Part shown: positions 8,558-16,064 of the stretch, one piece after another
Layout: every line of letters begins with the position of its first letter
Numbering within the stretch: position 1 is the first letter of the stretch
Assembly (NCBI RefSeq): GCF_022354825.1
Contig: NZ_CP031168.1
Coordinates: 2,791,501-2,855,500 of the forward strand
Reading direction: 5' to 3'
DNA from: Paenibacillus sp. H1-7
GTDB lineage: Bacteria > Bacillota > Bacilli > Paenibacillales > NBRC-103111
DNA: 64,000 nt
Position numbers and translations under genes: made by a program
The notes under the pieces: generated by a model
Told to the model about the DNA's origin: nothing
The model's input: only the letters and a program-made list of their open reading frames with translations
Databases searched by the model: none

Positions 8558-10435
8558 TTGAAAGAATTAAATGTATTAAACGAACAAGATTATTATCGGA
8601 TTGTATACGGGGGCTGGCTGGGCAAAAATATTGGGGGGACGCTCGGCGCGCCGGTAGAGGGCGTTAAGGATCTATTGGCATTGACGTTCTATCCGAAGCT
8701 GCCGGACGGACCGCTCGAGAACGATGATCTTGATCTTCAGCTGGTTTGGCTGCACGCGTTGGAACAGTACGGCCCCGGGCTGACGGCTCGAGAGCTGGGA
8801 CAGGAATGGCTGGAGCACATTTTTTTCCCTTTTGACGAATACGGTTACGCGCTGACCAATTTACGAAGAGGATTGATTCCTCCATTATCCGGTTCGTTCA
8901 ACAATCCGTTCACGAATTGTATGGGATCTCCTATCCGTTCTGAAATATGGGCCATGATCTCTCCAGGCTTACCGGAAAAGGCGGCTTATTATGCCTATCA
9001 GGATGCTATCGTCGATCACGCAGGCGGAGAAGGGGTATACGGAGAGATGTTCTTCGCCGCCATTGAGAGCGCCGCATTCTTCGAGAAGGATCGCGACCGT
9101 CTGATCGAGATCGGCCTGCAGTACATTCCTGCTTCCTGTCGGACCTACAAAGCGGTTCAAGATTTGATCCGCTGGCATCAGGAAGGGAAGAGCTGGACGG
9201 AGGCCCGATCGCTGATTCTGGAGCGGCATGGAAGCGACAATTTTACCGATGCGCCGCAAAATATCGCGTTTACGATATTGGGGTGGCTGTACGGCACAGA
9301 TTTCGAAGATGCGATTCTGAAGGCTGTCAACTGCGGTTACGATACGGATTGCACAGCAGCTACGCTAGGTGCCATATTAGGCATGCTGCTGGGTCCGGAC
9401 GGGCTCCCGGACAAATGGGTGAAGCCTGTCGGTGACCGGGTTGTCGTCAGCCCGCCCATCAAAGGGTTCCCCGCACCCAAGAATCTGGATGAATTAACCC
9501 GCCGCACGATTCGTATGGGGAAACAAGTTCTGGCTGCATCGGATTCAGGTATTACGGTTCATCCCAATGAACCAAGCTCATGGGATAGTCAGAACCATTC
9601 TTTGGAAGGAGTTAGAGAGCTGTGGGACAGGACTCCAACCTCGAATCAATATTTGCTCCCGCGGGGAACAGTGCAGAGCCCATCACTTGAGCTGATCATC
9701 GAGTACGGCCCGGAAGGACCTGCTATAGGCAAGAATCAGACGAAAACACTGCATTTTACTCTAATCAATCACACGCTGACCGCCATCGCAGGAAAACTCT
9801 CGCTTGACCTGCCGGAAGGGTGGAAGGGTCCGGATGCATTCGAGACGGTCATGCAGCCGAATGAACGTACGCAATGGGATGCCGAGATTGGTTCGTCTTC
9901 TTCTGCAGGAGCTTATCATGAGCTTGCTTTGGTCTGGACAAGAATTCACGATCAAGCGGTATGGGCAGCGGAGAAGGTCCCGTTTACCCTGATTGCTTCC
10001 TCACGCTGGATAGTATGGGGACCCTCAAGCAGCGATGGGATTGAAGCTGATATTTCGGGAAACCATCTTGCATGGGATAAGGCGGTCGGAATGGATGGAG
10101 ATGGACGATACAGGGCTGTAACGAAGCTCCATAATCCGTCTGATCGGCAAGTGAGGTTGATCGCAGCGGCGAATAGTCCCATAACGCTCAAGCTGAACGG
10201 GGAGGTCGTAATCGATTGCAAACATGCTCCCCACTTTATGCCTGCTTATCACAGGGCGCCTAAAGAGCAGCAGGTTGAGTTGACGCTGGCGGCAGGAGTT
10301 TACGAAGTTGAGGTGGAAGCTTACCAAAGCGGCTTGCAGCTGCAGGCTTATATATTGCCGGTTGCGACCCGGAATACTACAGAACCGGGACCTTGCTATT
10401 ACTACACCGATATGCTTTTTGATATAAAGCTATAG
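8558..10435 (+). CDS. ADP-ribosylglycohydrolase-fold protein with C-terminal beta-sandwiches
   Basis: The protein has 625 residues. The start is TTG 8558 after AAGGGGGCGG (8543-8552); an in-frame TTG at 8540 lies upstream of the ribosome site and is rejected. Residues 1 to about 310 match the ADP-ribosyl-glycohydrolase (ARH/DraG) fold: YRIVYGGWLGKNIGGTLGAP, a metal-site motif in variant form (ENDDLDLQ), and the C-terminal metal motif NCGYDTDCTAATLGAILG. Residues about 350-625 form two beta-sandwich modules, the first like the NEW3 domain of glycosidases (LPEGWKGP). Members of this branch sit in carbohydrate loci and probably cleave an N- or O-glycosidic bond of a sugar derivative rather than ADP-ribosyl-protein; that is inference. 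No signal peptide is seen, so it is cytoplasmic. It is regulated, presumably, by the divergent AraC protein. Confidence 0.85.
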   Translation: MKELNVLNEQDYYRIVYGGWLGKNIGGTLGAPVEGVKDLLALTFYPKLPDGPLENDDLDLQLVWLHALEQYGPGLTARELGQEWLEHIFFPFDEYGYALTNLRRGLIPPLSGSFNNPFTNCMGSPIRSEIWAMISPGLPEKAAYYAYQDAIVDHAGGEGVYGEMFFAAIESAAFFEKDRDRLIEIGLQYIPASCRTYKAVQDLIRWHQEGKSWTEARSLILERHGSDNFTDAPQNIAFTILGWLYGTDFEDAILKAVNCGYDTDCTAATLGAILGMLLGPDGLPDKWVKPVGDRVVVSPPIKGFPAPKNLDELTRRTIRMGKQVLAASDSGITVHPNEPSSWDSQNHSLEGVRELWDRTPTSNQYLLPRGTVQSPSLELIIEYGPEGPAIGKNQTKTLHFTLINHTLTAIAGKLSLDLPEGWKGPDAFETVMQPNERTQWDAEIGSSSSAGAYHELALVWTRIHDQAVWAAEKVPFTLIASSRWIVWGPSSSDGIEADISGNHLAWDKAVGMDGDGRYRAVTKLHNPSDRQVRLIAAANSPITLKLNGEVVIDCKHAPHFMPAYHRAPKEQQVELTLAAGVYEVEVEAYQSGLQLQAYILPVATRNTTEPGPCYYYTDMLFDIKL

Positions 10436-11013
10436 CAGGTTGCTGCATGTTGCCTCGTGTTATTAATAATTAGGCGGCAGCTCTAGTTTTCAGGAAATTT
10501 GTCGCTGGAAAGCGGTCAATGGACGCAACGTTAAGGAGGTAGCCCCTCATCGCGATATCTCTGTGCCCGTTTCACCGCTCCCTAAGCGAGTCCCATTCGT
10601 TGACGATCCATTCCGTTGGAGAGTGTTGCCCAAGTTGATGCGGACCGTAGATCCGCTATTTTACCAAAAATGACGCTATTTGCAGGCTGATCGGACTACA
10701 GATCCTTTATTTTGCGTAAATACACATTTTTACCTGTTAAAATAATCCAATAACGGACTCTCGGTCCGATCGCACTCCAAAAGCAGCAGCATTTCTGGAA
10801 ATAACGGATCTCCTGTCCGATCTTTTTGACAAACTAGTCGGAAAGGGCATACCCCACTGAATATTCGTTATCGCCTTTGATTTCTCAACAAACCGAGCTT
10901 CCGCAGAGAAATTGTCATCGTAAGCGTAGTTATCGCCGGAGGCAGCGGATTTCTCATCTTGGCATCGGACATTGTCCGGTGCTTTTCTTTTATCCTGCAT
11001 CAGGGACTGCTGA
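10436..11013. other. Gene-free stretch with dispersed repeats
   Basis: This 578-base gap has no credible coding sequence. Its right half (10641-10819) holds four copies of a 20-22 bp repeat, listed separately. Its left half (10436-10640) shows nothing I can name; there is no clear terminator after the 8558-10435 gene. Confidence 0.6.
10641..10819. repeat. Four copies of the CGGAC-N5-GATCCGYTATTT dispersed repeat, nested inverted pairs
   Basis: Forward copies lie at 10641-10662 and 10692-10713. Reverse copies lie at 10749-10768 and 10799-10819. Each begins CGGAC, keeps a (partly degenerate) GATCCG core and ends in TATTT. The order forward-forward-reverse-reverse allows a nested hairpin in RNA or cruciform DNA. 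The same unit recurs at 31331 and 31398, so it is a dispersed family. Confidence 0.75.
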
Positions 11014-11550
11014 TCAATCGCTTATCAGCTTCTTTATCTTTTGTTCCAACTGCTCGCGGTCCAACATGTACAACACGTCGACGACCTTACCGCTTTTGTC
11101 GATCAGAAAGCTTGTAGGAATAGCCCGTACCTGGTACGGTCCGGTCGCGTCTCCTTTCGGATCGAGCAGGACGGGAAACCGGAAGTCGAACTCCTTGACG
11201 GTGTCCTTCACATCCGCAATCGTGTCCAGATGCGTTGCGTTCACGGCATAAAGGTCGATCCGATCTTGATATTGATCGTACAGCGCTTTTAAATCCGGCG
11301 CTTCCTGCCGGCAAGGTCCGCACCACGAAGCCCAGAAGTTCAAGATCAGCGGTTTGTCCCGGGTCCCTCCTACGTGATACGGCTGCCCTTCGAGCGAAGC
11401 CAGCTCGAAGGATGGCGCCAGATAGCCGGCTTGCGGCCCGGTATCCGCCGGCTTCGCTGTGTCACTGACTTGGAATACATTCAAATATACGGTTACGCCA
11501 ATGAATAACAGAATGATGATGACAATAATCCGATTTCGCATTATACCCAT
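11014..11550 (-). CDS. Membrane-anchored TlpA/ResA-like thiol-disulfide oxidoreductase
   Basis: The protein has 178 residues from ATG 11550, or 175 from ATG 11541 (MRNRIIV), which sits at a better distance from the GGGGGA upstream. One N-terminal membrane segment (RIIVIIILLFIGVTVYL) anchors an extracytoplasmic thioredoxin fold. The active site is WCGPC (Cys77, Cys80), and the cis-proline loop is IPTSFLID. ResA/TlpA proteins reduce disulfides outside the membrane, for example on c-type cytochromes or sulfur-carrying proteins. It is the second gene of a two-gene minus-strand unit with the beta-propeller lipoprotein and is divergent from a rhodanese/TusA/YeeE sulfur operon. Reducing a sulfur-bearing thiol in that system is therefore a reasonable inference. 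Confidence 0.9.
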   Translation of the reverse strand: MGIMRNRIIVIIILLFIGVTVYLNVFQVSDTAKPADTGPQAGYLAPSFELASLEGQPYHVGGTRDKPLILNFWASWCGPCRQEAPDLKALYDQYQDRIDLYAVNATHLDTIADVKDTVKEFDFRFPVLLDPKGDATGPYQVRAIPTSFLIDKSGKVVDVLYMLDREQLEQKIKKLISD

Positions 11551-11564
11551 TCCCCCGCCTGCGG

Positions 11565-12635
11565 TTAGCAGCTGCCGCCGATGCCGGGCAGCGCTTTAAG
11601 CTGAATCCCATGAGGCTGTGTACCGACGGTAATCCGGTCGACAACCTCCTGCTTCTCGGTATCTATCACAGCTACCTGATTGGAGCCGCTGAGCGTCACG
11701 TAAGCTTTCGTTTGCTGCCGGTTGAACGAAATATGCTTGGCTCCCGGAAGGCCGGTTATCGTCTTCAGCGCTTTATTGCTTTGCAAGTCGACAAAAGTAA
11801 CGGCGCTGCCTTCCATTCCTGTGACAATTGCAGTCTGTCCGTTATCGGTTACGACGACATCCGTCGCTCCGTCAGCCACGTCGATTTTGCCGAGCTGCTT
11901 GCCGTCGGCGGTATCGTAAATTTCCAGGGCGTGGTCTCCGGCAGCCGGTACGTACAGCTTTTTCCCGTCGTCGCTCACTTTGACGGCACGCGGGATTTTA
12001 CCGGTAGCGATGGTGCGCTCGACCGTCTTCGTTTTCACATTCACAATATATACTTTGTGGTTCTCATGATCGCTTACATACAGCTTATCGCCGAGCAGAG
12101 AAAGATAGTTCGTTTTGGCGCCGGTGCCCAGATCGATTGTTCCCGCCTCTTTTCCTTCCTTCGTGTCGACGAGATAGACAAACTGGCTTGCTACGGCAGC
12201 GACATATAACGTTTTATTATCGGGGGACAGCACCATGCCGTGCGGCATAGGGCCGACAGGTACTTCCTTCACGACCTTCAGCGTCTGCGTATTGATGAAA
12301 GAAATGGTGCTGCTGTGCTGGTTGGCCGCATAAGCTTCGCGCATCGTACTCGAGAAGATGACGGTCGACGGGGATTCCGACACCGGGATGTTCCCGACCA
12401 CCTTGCTGGTGACGACATCGATAACGGAGATGCTGTTCTCTTTCTCGGAAGGGACATAGAACTGGATGCTCGTCAATTTGCCGGCCGCCGGCTGATTGGC
12501 TGCCGCCGATCCTTCAGCGTTAGCAGTCTTTCCTTGCAGGCGCTGTTCCGCCTCTTGCTTCGTTTCCAAGGCGCATCCGCTTAACAGCACGGTTAACGAT
12601 GCGATAACAAGTAACCCTTTTTTGTACGTAATCAT
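11565..12635 (-). CDS. YVTN-type beta-propeller lipoprotein
   Basis: The protein has 356 residues. The start at 12635 (MITYKKGLLVIASL...) follows AGGAGA with eight bases of spacing. The frame open to 12740 overlaps the divergent promoter and is rejected. The signal peptide ends in LLSGC (Cys21), a lipobox. The rest is about seven 40-residue repeats of the YVTN/NHL propeller type, seen in SVIDVVTSKVVGNIPV, PMPHGMVLSPDNKTLYVA, KIPRAVKVSDDGKKLYVP and TQPHGIQLKALPG. It is a surface-exposed binding or scaffold protein; no catalytic residue set is recognisable. The last residues, GIGGSC, place a lone cysteine at the very C-terminus, which is unusual and may matter next to a thioredoxin gene. It is co-transcribed with that gene. 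Confidence 0.88.
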   Translation of the reverse strand: MITYKKGLLVIASLTVLLSGCALETKQEAEQRLQGKTANAEGSAAANQPAAGKLTSIQFYVPSEKENSISVIDVVTSKVVGNIPVSESPSTVIFSSTMREAYAANQHSSTISFINTQTLKVVKEVPVGPMPHGMVLSPDNKTLYVAAVASQFVYLVDTKEGKEAGTIDLGTGAKTNYLSLLGDKLYVSDHENHKVYIVNVKTKTVERTIATGKIPRAVKVSDDGKKLYVPAAGDHALEIYDTADGKQLGKIDVADGATDVVVTDNGQTAIVTGMEGSAVTFVDLQSNKALKTITGLPGAKHISFNRQQTKAYVTLSGSNQVAVIDTEKQEVVDRITVGTQPHGIQLKALPGIGGSC

Positions 12636-12685
12636 TGCAGGCTCTCCTAACTTGAACATCATTTTCATGGTCCGCAAAAAAATCA

Positions 12686-12715
12686 TTGTATTTCTATCGG
12701 AATTGATGATATTAT
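12686..12715 (+). promoter_or_regulatory. Promoter candidate of the sulfur operon
   Basis: TTGTAT (12686-12691), an 18-base spacer and TATTAT (12710-12715) with an upstream TG form a plausible SigA promoter about 60 bases before the 12775 start codon. Confidence 0.45.
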
Positions 12716-12774
12716 ACAGTGGAATCGTGATGGAAAGCAATCGTTCATTTTCAAATTAGTAGGGGGAATCATCA

Positions 12775-13728
12775 ATGAAAAGCAAATGGATTACCGTTAC
12801 CTTATTAGCTGTGGCCGTGTTGTCGGCAGCTTGCGGTAAAAAAGAGGCACCCGTCTCTGTAAATGCAGGGGACGTCAAGACTAACGGATCGGCTGCCGTG
12901 GTGAAAACGTCCGATACGTATCCGAACGCACAGCTGCTCGCGGATGTGAAATGGGCGGAAGAGCATGCGAAGGACGGCAATGTAAAAATATTCGACGTAC
13001 GCTCCAAAGGCTACGAGCAAGGTCATATTCCCGGTGCGATTGCGCTAAACTCCGGCTTGCTCAAGGATGCCAAAAATAATACGATCTTGGCGACCGAGCC
13101 GTTCACGGAGCTGTTCCAAAGCCTCGGCGTAAACAGCGACACGACCGTGCTGCTGTACGATGAGGGGAATGCGCTGAATGCAACACGCGTCTTTTACGCA
13201 CTGGAATATTACGGGCATAAAGACAAAGTGAAGGTGCTTAACGGAGGATACGCAGCTTGGGCTTCCGCAGGCAAAGACGTATCGACCGACAAGCCGGCGG
13301 TGACGAAAGGCAATTTTATCGCCAAACCGAACGATAAGCTGGTCACGACCAAAGATCAGATCAAAGAATTGAACAAACAGCAGTGCCTGCTGCTCGACGT
13401 TCGTTCCGCAAAGGAATACACAGGCGAAGATGTTCGTTCCCAGAAAGGCGGACATATCGATCAAGCGGTCAACAAAGAATGGAGCGATTCGATCGACGCG
13501 AGCGGTGCGGACGGCGTGCCGAAGTTTAAAAGCTACAAAGATTTGAAGGCCGCATTCGATCAAATCGGCATCGTGCAAGATAAAACAGTCATTCCATACT
13601 GCCAAACGAACGTGCGCGGGTCCCATACTTACTTTACATTGAGACTTCTCGGGTTCTCCGATATTCGTCCTTATGAAGGCTCTTGGGCGGAATGGGGCAA
13701 TGCGGCTGACACGGAAGTCGTCAAATAA
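12775..13728 (+). CDS. Lipoprotein rhodanese (thiosulfate sulfurtransferase)
   Basis: The protein has 317 residues. A signal peptide with lipobox LSAAC (Cys20) puts it on the outer face of the membrane. There are two rhodanese domains. The N-terminal one (about 40-165, DVRSKGYEQGHIPGAI) has YDEGNALNATRV where the active loop should be, so it is catalytically inactive. The C-terminal one (about 190-310) has the catalytic Cys276 in PYCQTNVRGSHTY, the CxxxxR loop that takes sulfur from thiosulfate as a persulfide. It heads an operon with a small rhodanese (11-base gap), a TusA-like carrier and a YeeE/YedE transporter. The likely role is extracellular capture or cleavage of thiosulfate-like sulfur for import. 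Confidence 0.93.
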   Translation: MKSKWITVTLLAVAVLSAACGKKEAPVSVNAGDVKTNGSAAVVKTSDTYPNAQLLADVKWAEEHAKDGNVKIFDVRSKGYEQGHIPGAIALNSGLLKDAKNNTILATEPFTELFQSLGVNSDTTVLLYDEGNALNATRVFYALEYYGHKDKVKVLNGGYAAWASAGKDVSTDKPAVTKGNFIAKPNDKLVTTKDQIKELNKQQCLLLDVRSAKEYTGEDVRSQKGGHIDQAVNKEWSDSIDASGADGVPKFKSYKDLKAAFDQIGIVQDKTVIPYCQTNVRGSHTYFTLRLLGFSDIRPYEGSWAEWGNAADTEVVK

Positions 13729-13739
13729 GGAGCGGAGCC

Positions 13740-14135
13740 ATGGCACAGATCATAGAAAATATTTCTCATCTCGATTCGCAGGAGCTGCTTTCTTTAGCGG
13801 CAGACCCGGAGCGCGGAGCTATCTTCATTGACGTACGGGAGCCGGAGGAGTACGAAGCCGCCCATATTCCGGGCATCCCGCTCATCCCGATGGGCGAGAT
13901 CATAGATTTGATCGAACGGCTCGACCGGGATCGGGAGTATGTATTCGTTTGCCGGAGCGGGCGGCGCAGCCTGGAGGTCGCTATATTTTTCAGCGCAAAC
14001 GGGTTTGAGAAAGTGCATAACTATTTGGGCGGCATGCTGCAGTGGCAGCTGGAAGAGCGCAAGGTAGCCCATGGCCGTGAGCATATCACTGAGCAATTTA
14101 CCCTAGACCAATTGGAGAGGAAGATTACCCCATGA
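13740..14135 (+). CDS. Cytoplasmic single-domain rhodanese
   Basis: The protein has 131 residues with no signal peptide. The rhodanese domain runs from about 10 to 110: FIDVREPEEYEAAHIPG and the active loop VCRSGRRS with catalytic Cys71. It would accept sulfane sulfur as a persulfide in the cytoplasm and pass it on. The stop overlaps the TusA-like start by four bases (ATGA), which implies translational coupling. With the lipoprotein rhodanese upstream this gives one sulfurtransferase on each side of the membrane. Confidence 0.92.
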   Translation: MAQIIENISHLDSQELLSLAADPERGAIFIDVREPEEYEAAHIPGIPLIPMGEIIDLIERLDRDREYVFVCRSGRRSLEVAIFFSANGFEKVHNYLGGMLQWQLEERKVAHGREHITEQFTLDQLERKITP

Positions 14136-14392
14136 GCTTGAGTGAACAGCAATTACTAGAATTGAAAGCCGATATAACCGTTGATGCAGTGGGCGAGGTG
14201 TGCCCGCATACGTTGAATTTGGCGTTGGACGGCCTGAAGCGGGCGAAGCCGGGCGAGATTGTCGTTGAAATTACGGATCATACGATCGCGACCAAGACGA
14301 TCCCGGCTGCAGTAAAAATGAACAAATACGGAGAGTTTCTCGGCGTGGCCAAAAAGAACGGACAATATCATATTTTCGTTAAAAAAATATAA
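14132..14392 (+). CDS. TusA-family sulfur carrier protein
   Basis: The protein has 86 residues. The TusA/SirA fold is shown by VDAVGEVCPHTLN with the sulfur-carrying Cys24 followed by Pro, and by GEIVVEITDHTIATKTIPAA. TusA proteins relay a persulfide sulfur from a donor to an acceptor. In most, the motif is CPxP; here it is CPHT, a small deviation. The start overlaps the preceding rhodanese gene by four bases and a YeeE/YedE gene follows. The TusA-YeeE pairing is known for thiosulfate uptake (TsuA/TsuB systems), which supports import of thiosulfate with immediate hand-over to TusA. Confidence 0.92.
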   Translation: MSLSEQQLLELKADITVDAVGEVCPHTLNLALDGLKRAKPGEIVVEITDHTIATKTIPAAVKMNKYGEFLGVAKKNGQYHIFVKKI

Positions 14393-14417
14393 GAACTGAA
14401 CTGGAAGGGGAAGACCG

Positions 14418-15530
14418 ATGGCATACACATTGGATGTCTTTATACTGGCCGCAGTCTTCGGGTTCCTGTACGGGTTTCTATTACAGAAGGCGGATTTTTG
14501 CTTCGTTGCCTCCATTCGCGACTGGATCAGCGTAAAAGATAACCGGATATTGAACGGCGTTCTCGTTCTGATCGCCACGGCTCTGCTCGGATGGGGGCTT
14601 GTGCTCACGCTCGGCATCAAACAAGTGTCCGACGTCTGGACCGTACCGCTCGGCGGCGCGAACCTGCTTGGCGGCATTTTGTTCGGAATCGGGATGACGA
14701 TTGCGGGCGGCTGCGGTTCGGGTACGCTGTACCGATGCGGCATGGGGTATGTGCAATTTTGGATCGTGCTGCTGTTTGCAATTGCAGGCAATCTGCTGTT
14801 CGCTTTTCTTTACGACCCGTGGGCGAGGGATATCCTGCAACCGTTAACGCTGGTTGAGAACGGATATACGCTGTACACCTTGCCGATCCCTTACTGGGTA
14901 ATTCCCGTTGTCCTTGTGGCCGGAATGCTGCTCATCGCCATTTATCGGTACGGCGCGTCCGAATTTTGGGGTGGAGTGAAGGAGTCGCTTACGGATTGGG
15001 AGAGAAATCCTCTGAAGCAATCGCATTGGGATATTCGGCTGGTGGCCTTCCTGATCGGCGTCGTCGCGACGATTCAATTCGCGCTCATGTCAAATGTCGG
15101 CATTACCGGTCCGGAGACGCGTATCGGAGCCGTTGCTTTGGCGCAGCTGCTAGGAGACGATGTCGTATTCAACAACACGTATTTGAACGCGCTGTTTGCC
15201 GATTTCCCCCGGGTCGGTCTGGGGCCGGAAGAAACGCTCGTGATCTTCCTGGTCATTGGCTCGCTTGCGGCATCACTGCTGAGCGGAAGCTTCAAAATCC
15301 GTTTCCCGCGTTCTTCCCGTTTGCCCTATGCCATCGGCGGCGGCTTGTTGATGGGAGTATCGTCACGAATTGCACCGGGCTGCAACATCGCGAACGTCAT
15401 CACGGGTATCGGCGGGCTGTCGCTTAGCAGCGTGCTGGTCATCATTGGCATGATAATCGGAATCTTTATCGTCGTTGCCTTCATATTCAAAATGCCTTTG
15501 ATGCTGTTCCAGCGGTATGACTCGATGTAA
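14418..15530 (+). CDS. tsuA: YeeE/YedE-family thiosulfate transporter (TsuA-like)
   Basis: The protein has 370 residues and about nine to ten hydrophobic segments, so it is an inner membrane protein. The two pseudo-symmetric cysteine motifs of the family are present: TIAGGCGSGTLYRCGMGY (Cys99) and RIAPGCNIANVITGIGG (Cys322). In TsuA these cysteines line the path that passes thiosulfate. The ribosome site GGAAGGGGAAG precedes ATG 14418. It is the last gene of the sulfur operon and is followed by a strong terminator. The gene symbol rests on family and on the adjacent TusA; sulfur species other than thiosulfate are possible. Confidence 0.88.
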   Translation: MAYTLDVFILAAVFGFLYGFLLQKADFCFVASIRDWISVKDNRILNGVLVLIATALLGWGLVLTLGIKQVSDVWTVPLGGANLLGGILFGIGMTIAGGCGSGTLYRCGMGYVQFWIVLLFAIAGNLLFAFLYDPWARDILQPLTLVENGYTLYTLPIPYWVIPVVLVAGMLLIAIYRYGASEFWGGVKESLTDWERNPLKQSHWDIRLVAFLIGVVATIQFALMSNVGITGPETRIGAVALAQLLGDDVVFNNTYLNALFADFPRVGLGPEETLVIFLVIGSLAASLLSGSFKIRFPRSSRLPYAIGGGLLMGVSSRIAPGCNIANVITGIGGLSLSSVLVIIGMIIGIFIVVAFIFKMPLMLFQRYDSM

Positions 15531-15574
15531 ACCGTGAGGAACGGACTCCCTTAAGGGAAGAATGTACACTGTAG

Positions 15575-15616
15575 AAAAACCCACTTTTTCTTGAAAAAGT
15601 TGGGTTTCTTTTTTAC
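15575..15616 (+). terminator. Intrinsic terminator of the sulfur operon
   Basis: A 15-base stem (AAAACCCACTTTTTC and its near complement GAAAAAGTTGGGTTT, one G-T pair) with a TT loop is followed by CTTTTTT. Confidence 0.9.
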
Positions 15617-15969
15617 GTCTAGGCTTAACAGCCATTTTTTACATTCACACATTTTAACGCGACACCGCATAAACGTGCTAAGTAACGTCTTTTTAAAGTT
15701 TGAGAGATTTTTGTGAGAACCCTATGCTTGAATGAACATAAGGCTCCATTTCCAGCAACCGGCATTTGTTAGTCGCAAGGAATTAACATATATCTAATGA
15801 GTAACAGTACTATGCCACAAACAATACCAAGCAACTATTATGGAAAAAACCTCCTACGAATTCAACGAGACAATTCGCCTCACTATTCGTGAATTATATT
15901 TTGCAGTTTGAAATCTAGCTTGTCGGCGCTTTTTTATTACAAGTCCGCAAAAAAAGAAAAGTAAACATA
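15617..15969. other. Gene-free stretch before the cnt promoter
   Basis: About 350 A+T-rich bases with no open frame of note, no repeat of the CGGAC family and no further hairpin that I can support. Confidence 0.5.
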
Positions 15970-15997
15970 TTGACGCCATACAAAATTATGGTATGAT
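15970..15997 (+). promoter_or_regulatory. SigA-type promoter of the cnt operon
   Basis: TTGACG (15970-15975), a 16-base spacer and TATGAT (15992-15997) give a predicted transcript start near 16004, just before the operator at 16011. Confidence 0.65.
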
Positions 15998-16010
15998 TAT
16001 CCACGGGATT

Positions 16011-16031
16011 TAATAGTAATAATTACTATTA
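16011..16031. promoter_or_regulatory. Zur/Fur-family operator of the cnt operon
   Basis: A perfect 10-1-10 inverted repeat with half-site TAATAGTAAT around a central A. Its inner 7-1-7 (TAGTAAT-N-ATTACTA) differs from the Bacillus Zur box (TCGTAAT-N-ATTACGA) by one base per half, and less well matches Fur (TGATAAT) and PerR (TTATAAT) boxes. It overlaps the predicted early transcribed region, so binding would block transcription when zinc is sufficient. Confidence 0.7.
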
Positions 16032-16064
16032 TATGATCTTATTTTTTATATCGGAGGTTGCTGC

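Noticed and set aside
12636..12740. Longer start for the propeller lipoprotein
   Set aside because: The extension has no ribosome site, displaces the lipobox signal from the N-terminus and covers the divergent promoter.
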